Source: Knoxdaviesia capensis
Lineage: Eukaryota; Ascomycota; Sordariomycetes; Microascales; Gondwanamycetaceae
Length of the DNA: 64,000 bases
Assembly: GCA_001510575.1 (NCBI GenBank)
Contig: LNGK01000010.1
Location: forward strand, 743,825 to 807,824
Reading direction: 5' to 3'
The notes beneath the pieces were generated by a model. It had not been told where the DNA came from. It did no database searches and saw nothing but the letters and a program-made list of their open reading frames with translations. Position numbers and translations under genes: made by a program. This document shows positions 32,292 through 43,000 of this stretch, piece after piece; the first letter of the stretch is position 1; every line of letters starts with the position of its first letter.

Positions 32292-34616
32292 ATGGACCTC
32301 CTCCCGTGGGCCGGGCCGCCCGAGTCCCTCGACGACATCATCGAATCCAACCACCGCATCCTGCAGCACCTGCGCCGCTCAACCCACGCCGACGCCGACA
32401 CCACGCCCATGTTCGCGCCGTACTCGCCGCCACCACGGCCGCCCAGCACTCTTCTGACCAGCCCGCCCCACCACCCCCAAGACCACATCTCCACGGACAG
32501 TGCACGGCCGAGTCTCGCGCTGTCCGATGCGGACGTCGCCGACATCCTTGCGCTGGTGGCCGCCCGGCCGGACCCGCTGGTCGCGCTCGGCCCGGTGTCC
32601 GCCGCGTGTGCCTTTCTCGTGTGCGGCGCCGAGCACCCCGACACGCCGATCGTGTTCGCCTCCGCCGGCTTCACGGCGCTCACGCAGTACACCGCCGCTG
32701 CCGTGCTCGGCCGGAATCCGCGGTTCCTGCAAAGCCCGCCACTCTCCTCCGCTGCCTCGCCGCCGCCAGAGTCCCCACATGTCTCGTCGCAGACAACACC
32801 CAAGACTGCGCGCCGCACACACCCCGCGGGGCTCGTGCGCAGTGCGGTGGCAGCGCGCCGCGAGGTGCAGGCTGCGCTGGTCAATTTCCGCGCGTGCGGC
32901 GCCGCCTTCGTCAATCTGCTGACGGTGGTGCCGGTCGCCTGGCCGCGCTGGGGCGGTGTGCACGGCGCGACGGTGCTGGTCGGGTTCCTTGCGGATGTGG
33001 TGGCGTGTCCGGACGTGATTGCGCCGGTGCCACCTCATGCAGACACCCTGGCGGCGCCGGGCTTTTGCGCCGAGTACGAGCGCGCCGTGGCGTACACCCC
33101 CGGCCAGGTCCTCGCCGCGCCGGACCCGCACGCCGGGCCCACACCCAGTGCTCCGCCGGAGGCCAACCACGAGCCCGGCCGCGACGAGCCCTCCTCCGCC
33201 TGGCCGCTGGTCCTCCCGGCGAGCGCCCCGCACACCGAAAGCGACGCCGCCCCGCCACACCCGTGGACGGTGCCGTCGCTGCTCGACCACGCCGACGACG
33301 TGGTGCACGTGGTGTCCGCGCGCGGCGGCGTGTTCCACTACGTGTCGCCGGCCTGTCGCCACGTGCTGGGCTACGAGGCCGCCGAGCTGGTCGGCAAGCC
33401 GCTCGCCTCGATCTGCCACCCGGCCGACGTGGTCGGGGTAACGCGCCACCTGCGGGAAGCGGCCGGCGACGCCGAGCGCGACGGCGGCGGGTATACAGCG
33501 GCCGGCGCGCATGTCATCGAGTTTGCGTTCCGCGTGCACCGCCGCGGCGCGGGCTACACCTGGTTCCACAGCCGCGGAGCGCTGCTCGCCGAGCCGACCC
33601 CGAGCGCACGTGCCCGCCGCGGCTGGATCCTGCTCGTCGGCCGGCCGCGCCCAGTGGTCGGCCCGCTCAACCCGACGAGCTTTCCGGCCGTGCCCGTCCC
33701 CGCGTCGGCCCGCGACTTGTGGACAAAGCTCAGTGCGGCGGGCATGGTGCTGTTCGCCAGCAGCGGCGGCGCGCGTGCGGTCCTCGACGTCGACGGCGGC
33801 GCCGCGCTGGTCGGCGCGTCGCTGCCGGGGCTCGCGGCCGCGGCGGGCGATGCGGCCGGAGCGAGTAGTCTGCTCCGCGCGATTGCGCTGGCGCGCCACG
33901 GCGCGTATGCCGGCGACGTGCGCAGCGGCGTGCCGCCGGCGTGCGACCACCTGCTCACGCGGCGGAACGGCCAGGTGGTGGTGCGTGTGCGCACGCTGGT
34001 GTTCGCGGCCGAGGCGGATCCCAAGACACCCGCCAGCTTCGTGTGGGCGCAGACGCGCATGCCTGCGCCGGGGGTGCCGGGCTGCGAGACTCCCGTGGTG
34101 CCGGACCTGCGTGGCGAGCTGCATCCGGCGCGGGCCGGCAGCTGGGAGGCCGAGCTGGGCGGCCTGCAGCGGCTGAACACGGCGCTGCTCGACGAGCACA
34201 GCCAGCTGTGCGCCTCGGCGACCGCAGCGGCCGCGGCCGCGTGCGCCAGCCCGCCGCACGCCTTCGCAGGGTCCCCGACGTCGGGCGCTGCCGGCCCGGC
34301 AAAACCGGGCTCGCAGCCCCGTCGTCGCCGGGTTGGCCGGCCGACGGCGGGGAAGCCGCAGCGCGAGTGTGCGGTGTGCCACGCGCGGTCGACGCCCGAG
34401 TGGCGGCGCGGGCCGAGCGGGCTGCGCGATCTGTGTAATGGCTGTGGACTGAAGTGGGCGAAGCAGATGCGCGGGGTTGCTGCTGCTGCCGCCGCTGCCG
34501 CCGCCGCCGCCGCTGCGGCCGGTGCTGCTGCGGCGGCAGCCGGGGGAGGGAGTCTTCCAGGTGCCGGGACCACGGGGAGGATATCGGCGGACGGACTCGG
34601 CTATGCTGGGCGGTGA
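32292..34616 (+). CDS. wc-1: White collar-1 homologue (LOV/PAS/PAS, GATA zinc finger) with an altered LOV site
   Basis: Blue-light receptor and transcription factor family; in Neurospora WC-1 pairs with WC-2 and binds light-response elements. Single exon, 774 residues (Neurospora WC-1 is about 1170, mainly through glutamine-rich ends absent here). Domain order: LOV about 100-240, PAS-B 326-452 (HYVSPACRHVLGYEAAELVG, ICHPADVV), PAS-C 475-592 (LWTKLSAAGMVLFASS, FVWAQTRM), basic stretch QPRRRRVGRP 675-684, GATA finger Cys693-X2-Cys696-X18-Cys715-X2-Cys718 with TPEWRRGPSGLRDLCN, then a polyalanine tail 729-750. In the LOV core the canonical GRNCRFLQ reads GRNPRFLQ (Pro143) and the glutamine of the last strand (VGFQ) reads VGFL (Leu233), while Asn142, Gln147, Asn198 and Asn208 of the flavin pocket remain. 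See findings. Confidence 0.93.
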   Translation: MDLLPWAGPPESLDDIIESNHRILQHLRRSTHADADTTPMFAPYSPPPRPPSTLLTSPPHHPQDHISTDSARPSLALSDADVADILALVAARPDPLVALGPVSAACAFLVCGAEHPDTPIVFASAGFTALTQYTAAAVLGRNPRFLQSPPLSSAASPPPESPHVSSQTTPKTARRTHPAGLVRSAVAARREVQAALVNFRACGAAFVNLLTVVPVAWPRWGGVHGATVLVGFLADVVACPDVIAPVPPHADTLAAPGFCAEYERAVAYTPGQVLAAPDPHAGPTPSAPPEANHEPGRDEPSSAWPLVLPASAPHTESDAAPPHPWTVPSLLDHADDVVHVVSARGGVFHYVSPACRHVLGYEAAELVGKPLASICHPADVVGVTRHLREAAGDAERDGGGYTAAGAHVIEFAFRVHRRGAGYTWFHSRGALLAEPTPSARARRGWILLVGRPRPVVGPLNPTSFPAVPVPASARDLWTKLSAAGMVLFASSGGARAVLDVDGGAALVGASLPGLAAAAGDAAGASSLLRAIALARHGAYAGDVRSGVPPACDHLLTRRNGQVVVRVRTLVFAAEADPKTPASFVWAQTRMPAPGVPGCETPVVPDLRGELHPARAGSWEAELGGLQRLNTALLDEHSQLCASATAAAAAACASPPHAFAGSPTSGAAGPAKPGSQPRRRRVGRPTAGKPQRECAVCHARSTPEWRRGPSGLRDLCNGCGLKWAKQMRGVAAAAAAAAAAAAAAGAAAAAAGGGSLPGAGTTGRISADGLGYAGR

Positions 34617-34933
34617 GCGTTTTGCCTGGTGTGTAGCGGGAATGAGACATGAGACGCGGAGTCATGACAAGCGTGGTTATGAGAACATGAAGTCGTCGGT
34701 TTTCGCTCCTTGCATTTGCTTTGCTTTACGTTGCTGCACACTCTGTCAGTTTTGCGGGTTGTTTGTGTTTCTTTTGGTAATAATTCATGATTTGATACTT
34801 CTCTCTGTACTGCTGTATACTGCCCCCCAAATCTGCATGTCCCGAATATTCCAGCCAGAACCAATCGCCACTAAATCTACCCCCGGCCGCAATCCGGCCC
34901 CACTCGGCCGGAAACGCCGGCGCACAGCCCCAC
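34617..34933. other. Convergent 3' region
   Basis: 317 bp between the stops of the WC-1 homologue (+) and the membrane-protein gene (-). T-rich then C-rich, consistent with two 3' UTRs. No other feature seen. Confidence 0.7.
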
Positions 34934-36179
34934 CTACTCGGCCCGCTTCACCCGAGCCACCACGGCCTCCTCGCGCCCACGCACCACCTCAATAACAGCC
35001 CCCATCGGCCCCGCAACCACAAGCTTCCCCAGCACCGCCTCCATCCTCGCGCCCACGGCGCCCACGCCAGCCTCGCACACGGCGACGTGCCCCGCCCACG
35101 CCGCCATCGCCAGCATCCCGCCGTACATGTCAAACTGGAACACGGTGAGCGCGCCGCGCTGCATGCCCGCCATCGGCACGGCCACATCGGGCACCAGAAC
35201 GTGCGACACCCGCAGGTCCCAGCGCGCGGGGGCGAGGCCGGCGTACCACGCGGCCACGACGGCCGCGCAGCCGAGGTGGGTGGTCTGTGCGGCCGCCAGT
35301 GCGAAGGTGTACGCTGCGGAGGTGGCGCGGGCGTGCTGCGCAGCAGTTGCACGACCGGGTGGGCGCGGCAGTGCGGCACTGCAGGACTCCCAGAGGACGC
35401 CGGTCCACAGCGGGAACAGCTGCCACGCGGCCATGAGCCACTGGTGCAGCGGGGTCAGCGCGGGCAGCGCGGCGCAGGTCAGGGTGAGCGGGATGTACAC
35501 GGCGGCGACGACCCACGGCAGGCGGGCGATCTGCGCGGCGGCGGCGGCCGAGAGCGGCGGTGTGGGGGCCCCCGCGGTGGAGAGCACGTAGACGACGGCG
35601 TAGACCGGGAAGATCACGCCGAAGGTCAGGCGTTGCATGAGCATGAGCCAGAGGGCGTACCTGGGACCGTTAGTTCGTGCACACACACACACACACGCAC
35701 ACACACACACACACACATCCCGTAGCCGCCCGACCGAGCAGCCGAGGCTCTTGACCGAAGCATGAAGACAATACACAGAGAGAGAGAGAGAGGGGAACCG
35801 ACCAGCGAACGCCCGCCTTCCGCCCCCACCGCACACCCTCAACGCCGACAACAACCACACAGCCGACGAACTGCCCCGCAAACCACGCGCAAAACACCGA
35901 GAACGCAGCGTACGTCCCGTCAACGCCGTTGGCAAACACACACAGCATCGCCATGACCTCGTTGTCCACCGCGCGGATCCCCGTGTAGCTGGCCACCAGC
36001 GGCGCCGGCGACGCGGTGCCGGGCCCGTGGCCCGGCGCGTACCACGGCCCGACGTCGCGGATGTGCTCGAGCGCCGCGAGGTACCCGTTGACGCGGCCGA
36101 GGATGAAGATTGCCGCGAAGCTGAGGACGGCGAGAGCTGCGAAGAGCGCCGCCGCGAGGACGGCCGAGAGGCGTGGCAT
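34934..36179 (-). CDS. Multi-pass fungal membrane protein of unknown function
   Basis: Two exons on the minus strand, 35803-36179 and 34934-35660, 367 residues. Hydrophobic segments suggest about seven transmembrane helices: one at the N-terminus (LFAALAVLSFAAIFILG), then around 75-115, 130-150, 165-190, 200-220, 245-270 and 290-310. Motifs such as SYTGIRAVDNEVMAMLCVF and VFQFDMYGGM recall unnamed fungal seven-helix proteins, some of which (PaxA/AtmA type) sit in indole-diterpene clusters; this link is from memory and tentative, and no terpene biosynthetic gene is nearby. The donor GTCGGT is weaker than others in the window, but it keeps the frame with the acceptor at 35661-35663. The intron has a (CA)n and a (GA)n tract. 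Function unknown. Confidence 0.68.
35680..35717. repeat. (CA)n microsatellite in the membrane-protein intron
   Basis: CA tract with one interruption (CACGCAC), within the intron 35661-35802, about 20 bp from its acceptor on the minus strand. A GA run is at 35779-35793 near the donor of the same intron. Confidence 0.9.
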
Positions 36180-36288
36180 TGTGGACGGCGTGCGGATCGG
36201 GGGCGGGCGGACGTCGGTGTTGTTCTGTGCCGGCCCGATGAATGCGCAGATGGAAGATGAGACTCTGAAATGGCGAGAAGTCGGGCCA

Positions 36289-36323
<35 letters not shown>

Positions 36324-37076
36324 AGACGGGTCTTGGAACCGCCTGACCCTTGAACACCCTAACGCTCGCCTGCCAGGTCCAGGTCGCATCCGAAGACTTC
36401 CCCGCACACACACACACCACCGCATGCACGCCGTAAGCACCCCCGAAGACCTAATCCACTCCCCCCAACCGGATCCCGCCGCCCGCCCACGTCAAACTCC
36501 CCCAAAACAAGACCCGTAAGCCGGCGACTTTTCGCCCTTCCTTCGCGCTCCACCGGAACCTCCGCCCGACATCCTGGATTCCGCCGCCCGTATACCGCGG
36601 GAATGAGATCCAAAAAAAAAAAAAAAAAACAAGGATCGATCGCAAATAATGAGAAGACGTCCTAAAACACTCATGACATGACACCTGATCTCTCCTTTCT
36701 ATTTCCTCTCTTTTTTCTTTAAGCAAAGAAGGAAGAACGAACCGCGTGCATGGGCAGCCCGGATGTTTCCTCCGGCGCCAACCGCAGCCCTCCGCCTAGG
36801 GTTAGGGTTTCCGGGCCGCCTTTTTCCGGCTCCGGCCGGACATCTGAAACGACTCTCTCCGAAAACCACGGACCCCACACCGCCGGTACCGGTACATCGC
36901 CCCGGACCCACTAGAACACACAGCGTATATGTATCATCTGCTCAGATATCATCTATCATGCTGATGCTCCCGTTAGATGTACGTACATGTCTACTACCCA
37001 AGATAGAACCAAAAAGCAAGTCCCGAAACACCACCACTCCTTCATCCCCAGCTATTTTCTCCCCAGGACCGACACC
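36180..37076. promoter_or_regulatory. Intergenic: promoter of the membrane-protein gene, 3' end of the helicase gene
   Basis: 897 bp. A (GA)n tract lies at 36297-36322 in the presumed 5' leader of the membrane-protein gene. CCTAGGGTTAGGGTTT at 36795-36810 is a tandem telobox. An A-rich run lies at 36613-36630. No gene recognised. Confidence 0.55.
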
Positions 37077-40000
37077 TCAGTTCCGCAACCGGTCCGGCTG
37101 CCCCCCCCTCCCCAGCGCATCCCACTCTCTTGCACGCTGCACGCCCGGCGCCTCAGTATGGTTCCGCCCGCCGACCGCGCTCCCGCACTCCGGACACAGC
37201 GTCTGCTCCATCGGCCGCCCGCAGTTGGCCACCGTGAACGGGTGGCCGTTGGCACATGTGTACCAGTGGCCCGTCGAGCTGCCCCATTCCGCCTGCATTG
37301 CCCGGTACACCGCCCGCTTCTCCTCCAGGGACACGGATGTGTACACCACCCCCAGCTTCAGCTGCTCCTCCGCCGCCTTGAGCTCGCCCGTAAACTCCGC
37401 CACCGCCAACGGAAACTTGGATTCCATCTGCCACGCCGTGGACACGTGCATCTGCCCCTCCTCCAAGACGGCCGGCTTGCCGCGTGGCTTGACTGCACCC
37501 GGAACAGCCTCTTGCTCATCGCCGGTGCTGCCGCTGTCATCTTCCACCGCTCCCTCTGAGGAGTAAGTATGCTCCAGCCCCGCCAGCCGCGCCGCAAATA
37601 GCCGCCCCTCCACCGCCTCCCGGCCTTGCATGCACTCCACTCCGGCCTTCGACAGCAAAACACACTCTTCCCGCATTTTCGAAAAGTCTGCCGCGATCTT
37701 GTACTTGTGGCTTTTCAGCGCCTCCAAGAACCGGCCCAGAATGTGCAGGTTGCACCGCATCTCAAGCATCCGTACCCGCGAGTACAGATTTGTTTGTAAG
37801 ACCGCCGTATCGAACTGGAACACCGGCCGCTCCAACGGCGGTGCAAACTGCCCCGAAGACACTGGTTCCGGAGTCTCCGTAGCGGCCTCGGTAGTCGCCA
37901 GCTGTGAAGCTGGCACGACTTCTGCCGTGCTCCCTCCCACCGTCTTCAACATGGACTCCATCTTCTCCGTCGCATTTCCCACCTGCAATTTCAACGCCGC
38001 CATCTCTGCCCCCAGAGACCCCTCCGCGTTGTCGTCTTGGGCTTCTGCCGGCTGCTTCTCCTGGTCCTGCCGCTTCTGCTCATGTTCCGCCAGCCACTTC
38101 TCCCTCATAGCCAGCTTCTTCTTCATCTCCTCCGCTTCCTTCGCTTTCTGAGCATGGTGAATGCGCACCAGATCCGCCACCCGCTGGAACGGCTGCTCCT
38201 CCTTCTTGACCCGGGCTGCAAGGCTCGCAATGTCCTTTCGGAGGTCGAAGATTCCCTTGTTGTGCTTCCGCATCCACCTCGACGCAGTCAGCATGACCTT
38301 GGGCGTATCTCCATTCAGTCTCACAGTATGCGATTGGGCTTTTAGAGGCCCGTCCGAATTGTGAGGTTGCAGGATGGTGGTGTCGTCACCCGCTTCGTCG
38401 AGAGTCTCTTCCAGATCCATAACCTTCATGGCAAGCTTGACCGTCTGCGATGCCGCCCAGATAATGAATCTCTTCGTCATCTCATCCAGCAGCGCTCGCC
38501 GTGTGATGCGGCCGTACCGTGCCAGGCCGCGCATCGACCCGCGGCACGTCGGACACGTCTTGACCACTTCTGAGAACGCCTCCGAATTCTGCTTGATGGC
38601 TGTCGGCACTCCGTCGCCGTTCATCTCGAAATGCTTGCCCAGCTCCATGATGCCATCCAGTGTCTCGGCCGTGAAGATATGGCCGCACGGCGGAAACAGG
38701 CAAGGCATCTCGTCCAGGTCGATCTCCGCGTAGCTTTGCATCATCAGGAGATCTGCCTGCATGTTCTTGACCTCGTCACTGCCACACTTCTGACAGAATC
38801 GATCTTCGGGGCACAACTCGCCACACAAAGATGGGCCTAACCGACAATAGAGAAGTTCCCCTCCCCCAAAAGGAGTGATCATTAAGTTAGAACGTTTCTT
38901 GGTCTGCGTCTGCGTCTTCGTCTCGATTTCACTTACACTGATGTCCACATCCCAGCTTCTTGTCGCACCGCCTCGAACACGGAACGTGATCGCACGGAGC
39001 CGCACACCTATAAAAGCCATCGCACCCAGTCCGCCAATATGTTAGTCACCTATCCTCGCAGGCCTGAGGATTCCCACAGACACCACTTACGGCATTGAAC
39101 ACTTCGAGTGTGCGCACATCACCGCACACGCATCTTCGGCACACGGCGCACACGGCACGTTGCACTTCTTGTCGCACTTGGAGTGACTGCAGCTCAGCTC
39201 ACATGGCTGATCGCAAGGCTCGCACCGGCCGTCGTCCTTCAACCCGTGGCACTTCTTCAGGCACTCGTGCTTGCAGGTGGTGTATTTGCGCCCACATGGA
39301 GACTGACACACTCCGTGTCGCACTGTCCACGTTGCTCGGCTGGCCCTTTCCTGCACCGTCACTGCCGTCCGGCACTCCGAGCATCGGCGCTGACACAGGT
39401 GTCCACACGGCAGCGGCTGTCTACACACCTCGGAGCACTCGAATGTCACTCTAGTCACGTCGACCTCACATGAAACCATCAACTTGTGGCCACATCCCGG
39501 TATGACTTTCATGGTCGGCTTCTGGCACCGAATATTGGCGCCCGTCTGCGTCTGCCAGCACCGCACCGGTGCCACTGTATGCTTGCATGGAAGAACCAAG
39601 GTCTTATCCGGCAGAGTCTCCGTGCACTTTTCCGGGCACAGTTCGAAGCACTTCTTTGGACACGCGTGGTCACATCCAGGCATTGAGCGGGTACACTTTT
39701 CAAAGCACTTCCCCATATTGTGCACCGGGTCAGAGTGGCATCGCCCCTTGCAGCTATGGCCACACCTCAGCCGTTTTGTGCACGGGAGGCCGCATCCGCC
39801 GTCGGGTGACTGCTGCAGGAAATCGTTGACCGACGACACGAGAATCGGCGTCTCCGGGTGTCTGGCACACTGCAACTCCAGCTGTTCTCCGATATTGCCG
39901 TCGGCCTGCAGCAAGTTGAGGATGGTCGCCCATGTCTGCACCGACCGGGCCGTGTCGGAGTTTCCAATGATATACATGCCGTGTTGAGCACGCGAGAGAA

Positions 40001-43000
40001 GCACGTTGATGCGGTTAGATGTGCTAAGAAATCCGCACCGACGTTCGGTGTTGCTGCGAACAAACGAGACAACAACCACCTTAGCCTCTTCGCCCTGGAA
40101 GTTATCCACCGTTGCTAGGCGGACCGTACTCAGTGCATTGGTCCGGATTCCCGGTCCTGGAGGGGGAGCGGGCCCGGATTTTGCTGTAGTGTTCCCAGCC
40201 AGTCCGGTCAAATATGATAGCGTCTCTTTTGCCATGGTGTCTTCCAGTGTTGCCTCTTCACTAGCTTCGAGGGCGTCCAAGTCGTCCTTGTCCCGGTCGC
40301 TGATTTCGATTGATATCATTGCCGCTAACCGGTTTCGCAGCAGCCGCATTTGTCCCAGATATGGAGTCAGCACCGCAATATCACCGGCCGCATATGTCCC
40401 CTGGCGGAGCAAATGGTTCAAAAGCGCCGCCGTCATCTCCACCTCCCAGCGGTTTGTTTTCGATGTTGTCAGGATATCGTCCCCTGTTGAACCGGCTGCG
40501 CCATCCTCCTGGTTTGCGTGATCTAGCCAGAACAGCCGTCGTTTCATTCCGCAGACCTCGGGATACTCAGCTACCGAGCCGGCATCTTGAAGGTTGGGAT
40601 ATATCGGAACCCGAATCAAGTTGCTGATTGACGGGTGCATGCGGCGTTGAGACTTAAGCATGCTAAACGCAATCTTCTGCATGTCGGGGCGCGGTGGCCG
40701 GACCAACCTCTCAAACAGCGACATGTCGAATGAATACTGTTGACCTCGGGGGTTCGCACACTGCATCCGGTAGTCGTTGGACTGCGGCCGCAGCTGAAGA
40801 TGGTCGCCGATCAGAATGAGATGCTGGACAGACGGCAGCAACATGGCCAGCATATGGGCTTCCAGAACCTCGCCGGCCTCTTCACAGATCACTACTCGGG
40901 GCTTTAGCGCCCGAAGCATATTCATTCTCCGGGAAAGCCCGCTGGTTGTCACGCCGACAATCTTGGCCTCTCGGAGGACTCGGAGGTCCATCTCGTCGTT
41001 GACCTTGGCCAGTCTCTGTTTGCCTTCCCGCCAGTCGCCATAGCCATGCACAATGGCCTCATGCACTGTTTTGCGCATTCCATTCATCCAGTAGGCATGC
41101 ATTTCACTGCGTTCGCCGTGATTCATCTCGTACAGTCCGATTTGCCGAAGAGTCTCGATCGGTCGTCTGGTCGTTTCGGCTCGGGAGCCGCCATTCAGCC
41201 ACCGAGAAAGCTTCTGTTCGGGTCTTACTGAAACCTCAGTCCAGTCTTCTTCCGAATCGCGAAAGTCCCCTGCGGCTATCTTCTTTGCTTCCGTGAGAAA
41301 TAGCTCATAGCAGTGGCGGCGTTCTTGCTCGTACAGAAACCGAACAAGCTGCCTCCAACTACTGAGAGATTTCAACTTCAACAGATCGGCTTCCAACTGT
41401 CCCTGAGCTGCAGTAAGCTGGTCATATGCGTCGGATCTGGCTATATACTCGACCCCTGATGGTTTGACATGCCGGACCACCTCCGCGAGGTTGACCTTCT
41501 GTAATACCTCCGACTTGGACCGGGACCCAATGCGGACAATTTGCTTGATCCCACCCGATGAAAGTCGGGAACTGTTGCTCCCGCCCTTTCCGGCGTGAAG
41601 GTGTTCCAGCAACTGGTCAAGAGCGTGGTTTGTGTAGCAAACGCACAGAATCGGATCCAGCTTCACCTCTGGCGTGCTGCTGTCCAGGAGAACCTTGATG
41701 ATTCCTTCACCCACAAAACTCTTTCCGGTTCCAGGAGGGCCTTCAATTTGGGCTAGAGAGCGGAGGAGAGACATTATCATGGCCGATCTTTGACTGTCAT
41801 CCAGAATCAGCCGGCGTGAGATGTCCGGCAGGTTCGATAAATCAGTTGGGTCCAACCAAAGGTCCTGTCCGTCCGCAGCGAGGGATTTAAGATTGAAGCG
41901 GAATCCCGGCTTCAGGGCGTACTGTGGAAGGCCCGGCTCAATGGTCTTGCCATCGTTCAGACTGGGGAAGATGATGTTTGAAAACGCCAGAGCCTGGGTT
42001 TTGGAAATGTCCTGCAAGGCCTCCAATACGGGCTTGAACGAGTCCAACAGCACACCTGGAAACTCAACTAATGTCAGGCCGGCTCCTGAGCTAGGCCTCG
42101 AAAGGGAGAGTTGATGAAGCGAATTCATCAAATTTTGGCTTCGGTCTGCCAGGGTAAGAAACACGGTGGCACGCAGTTCGTCGTCCCACAGATTCAGCGT
42201 GTGGAGTTTATCTTTGCGCAGGTAGTCGGCGTCCTGGTCCCGACTCTTGCCAAACTCTTCCACAATGAAAAACTCGGCCGATTTTCCCTTGGTGTCGTCA
42301 GGTTCAAACTTGCCCGGCTTGCGAACACCACATACCAGTGCGCCCGGCTGCAAGCGCTTGGATGCTTCCCACCACTCTCTCCGGGCCCTTGCAGTCTTCA
42401 GGCGCGTCACAGGCTGCGGTTGCGGGAAGCTGACAACAAACTGGAGGCCACTCCCGCGGCAGACATGCAGTTGGTCCATATGGGCAGCAGGATAGATGCG
42501 GGCGCTGACATTGCTATTCTTAGTCTTGAGCAGCTGACTGCGTACGGCCTCTCGCAGCTGGCCAATGCTATCTTCACGCAAAAGCCGAAAGTTGCGATCG
42601 ACAAGCCAAGTCACTCCTGTAAGCGGCGACTCTTCAGGGTCGATAGTGGGGAGATAGTCGTTTGTTAATGCTTCCAGTTCATTGAGGGTAGGCAGGATCT
42701 GGATCTTGCAAACGTCCGCATTGTCGTTGTCGTGGCGGGGGCCCTCCTTGCGCAGAGACCCGGCCATATCTGACGGCATCTTGAACTTGGCGTTGCCAGA
42801 GCTGAGAGACGAAGCCGAATCCGAACCTTCCGATAGCAGCAGGCTGTTGGCGTGGTCAAACCTCTGGTTGAGAAATTCGATATGCTCCTTGATCATGTGA
42901 AAGTCATAAGAATGCATCTTGGCCTCAGAAGGCAGGTTGTTGACAATTCGAGCGATGCTATCCGAGTATTCTTTGCACTTTGGGTCGGCAGTATTGACAA

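Noticed and set aside
32736..32830. Possibility that a hidden intron or frameshift removes the LOV cysteine artificially
   Set aside because: Conserved residues flank the site in one frame on both sides (GRN before, RFLQ directly after), so there is no room for an intron, and two base changes are needed.
31667..33868. Plus-strand open frame of 733 codons overlapping the WC-1 promoter and gene
   Set aside because: Out of frame with the LOV/PAS coding sequence; Arg/Ala/Pro-rich low-complexity product, no domain.
32379..34382. Minus-strand open frame of 667 codons opposite WC-1
   Set aside because: Antisense shadow; plus strand encodes unmistakable PAS and GATA motifs.
37077..39020. Separate RZ-finger gene downstream of the helicase
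   Set aside because: Consensus donor/acceptor pairs at 39090/39008 and 38936/38837 join it in frame to the helicase through a 71-base exon, continuing the cysteine array.
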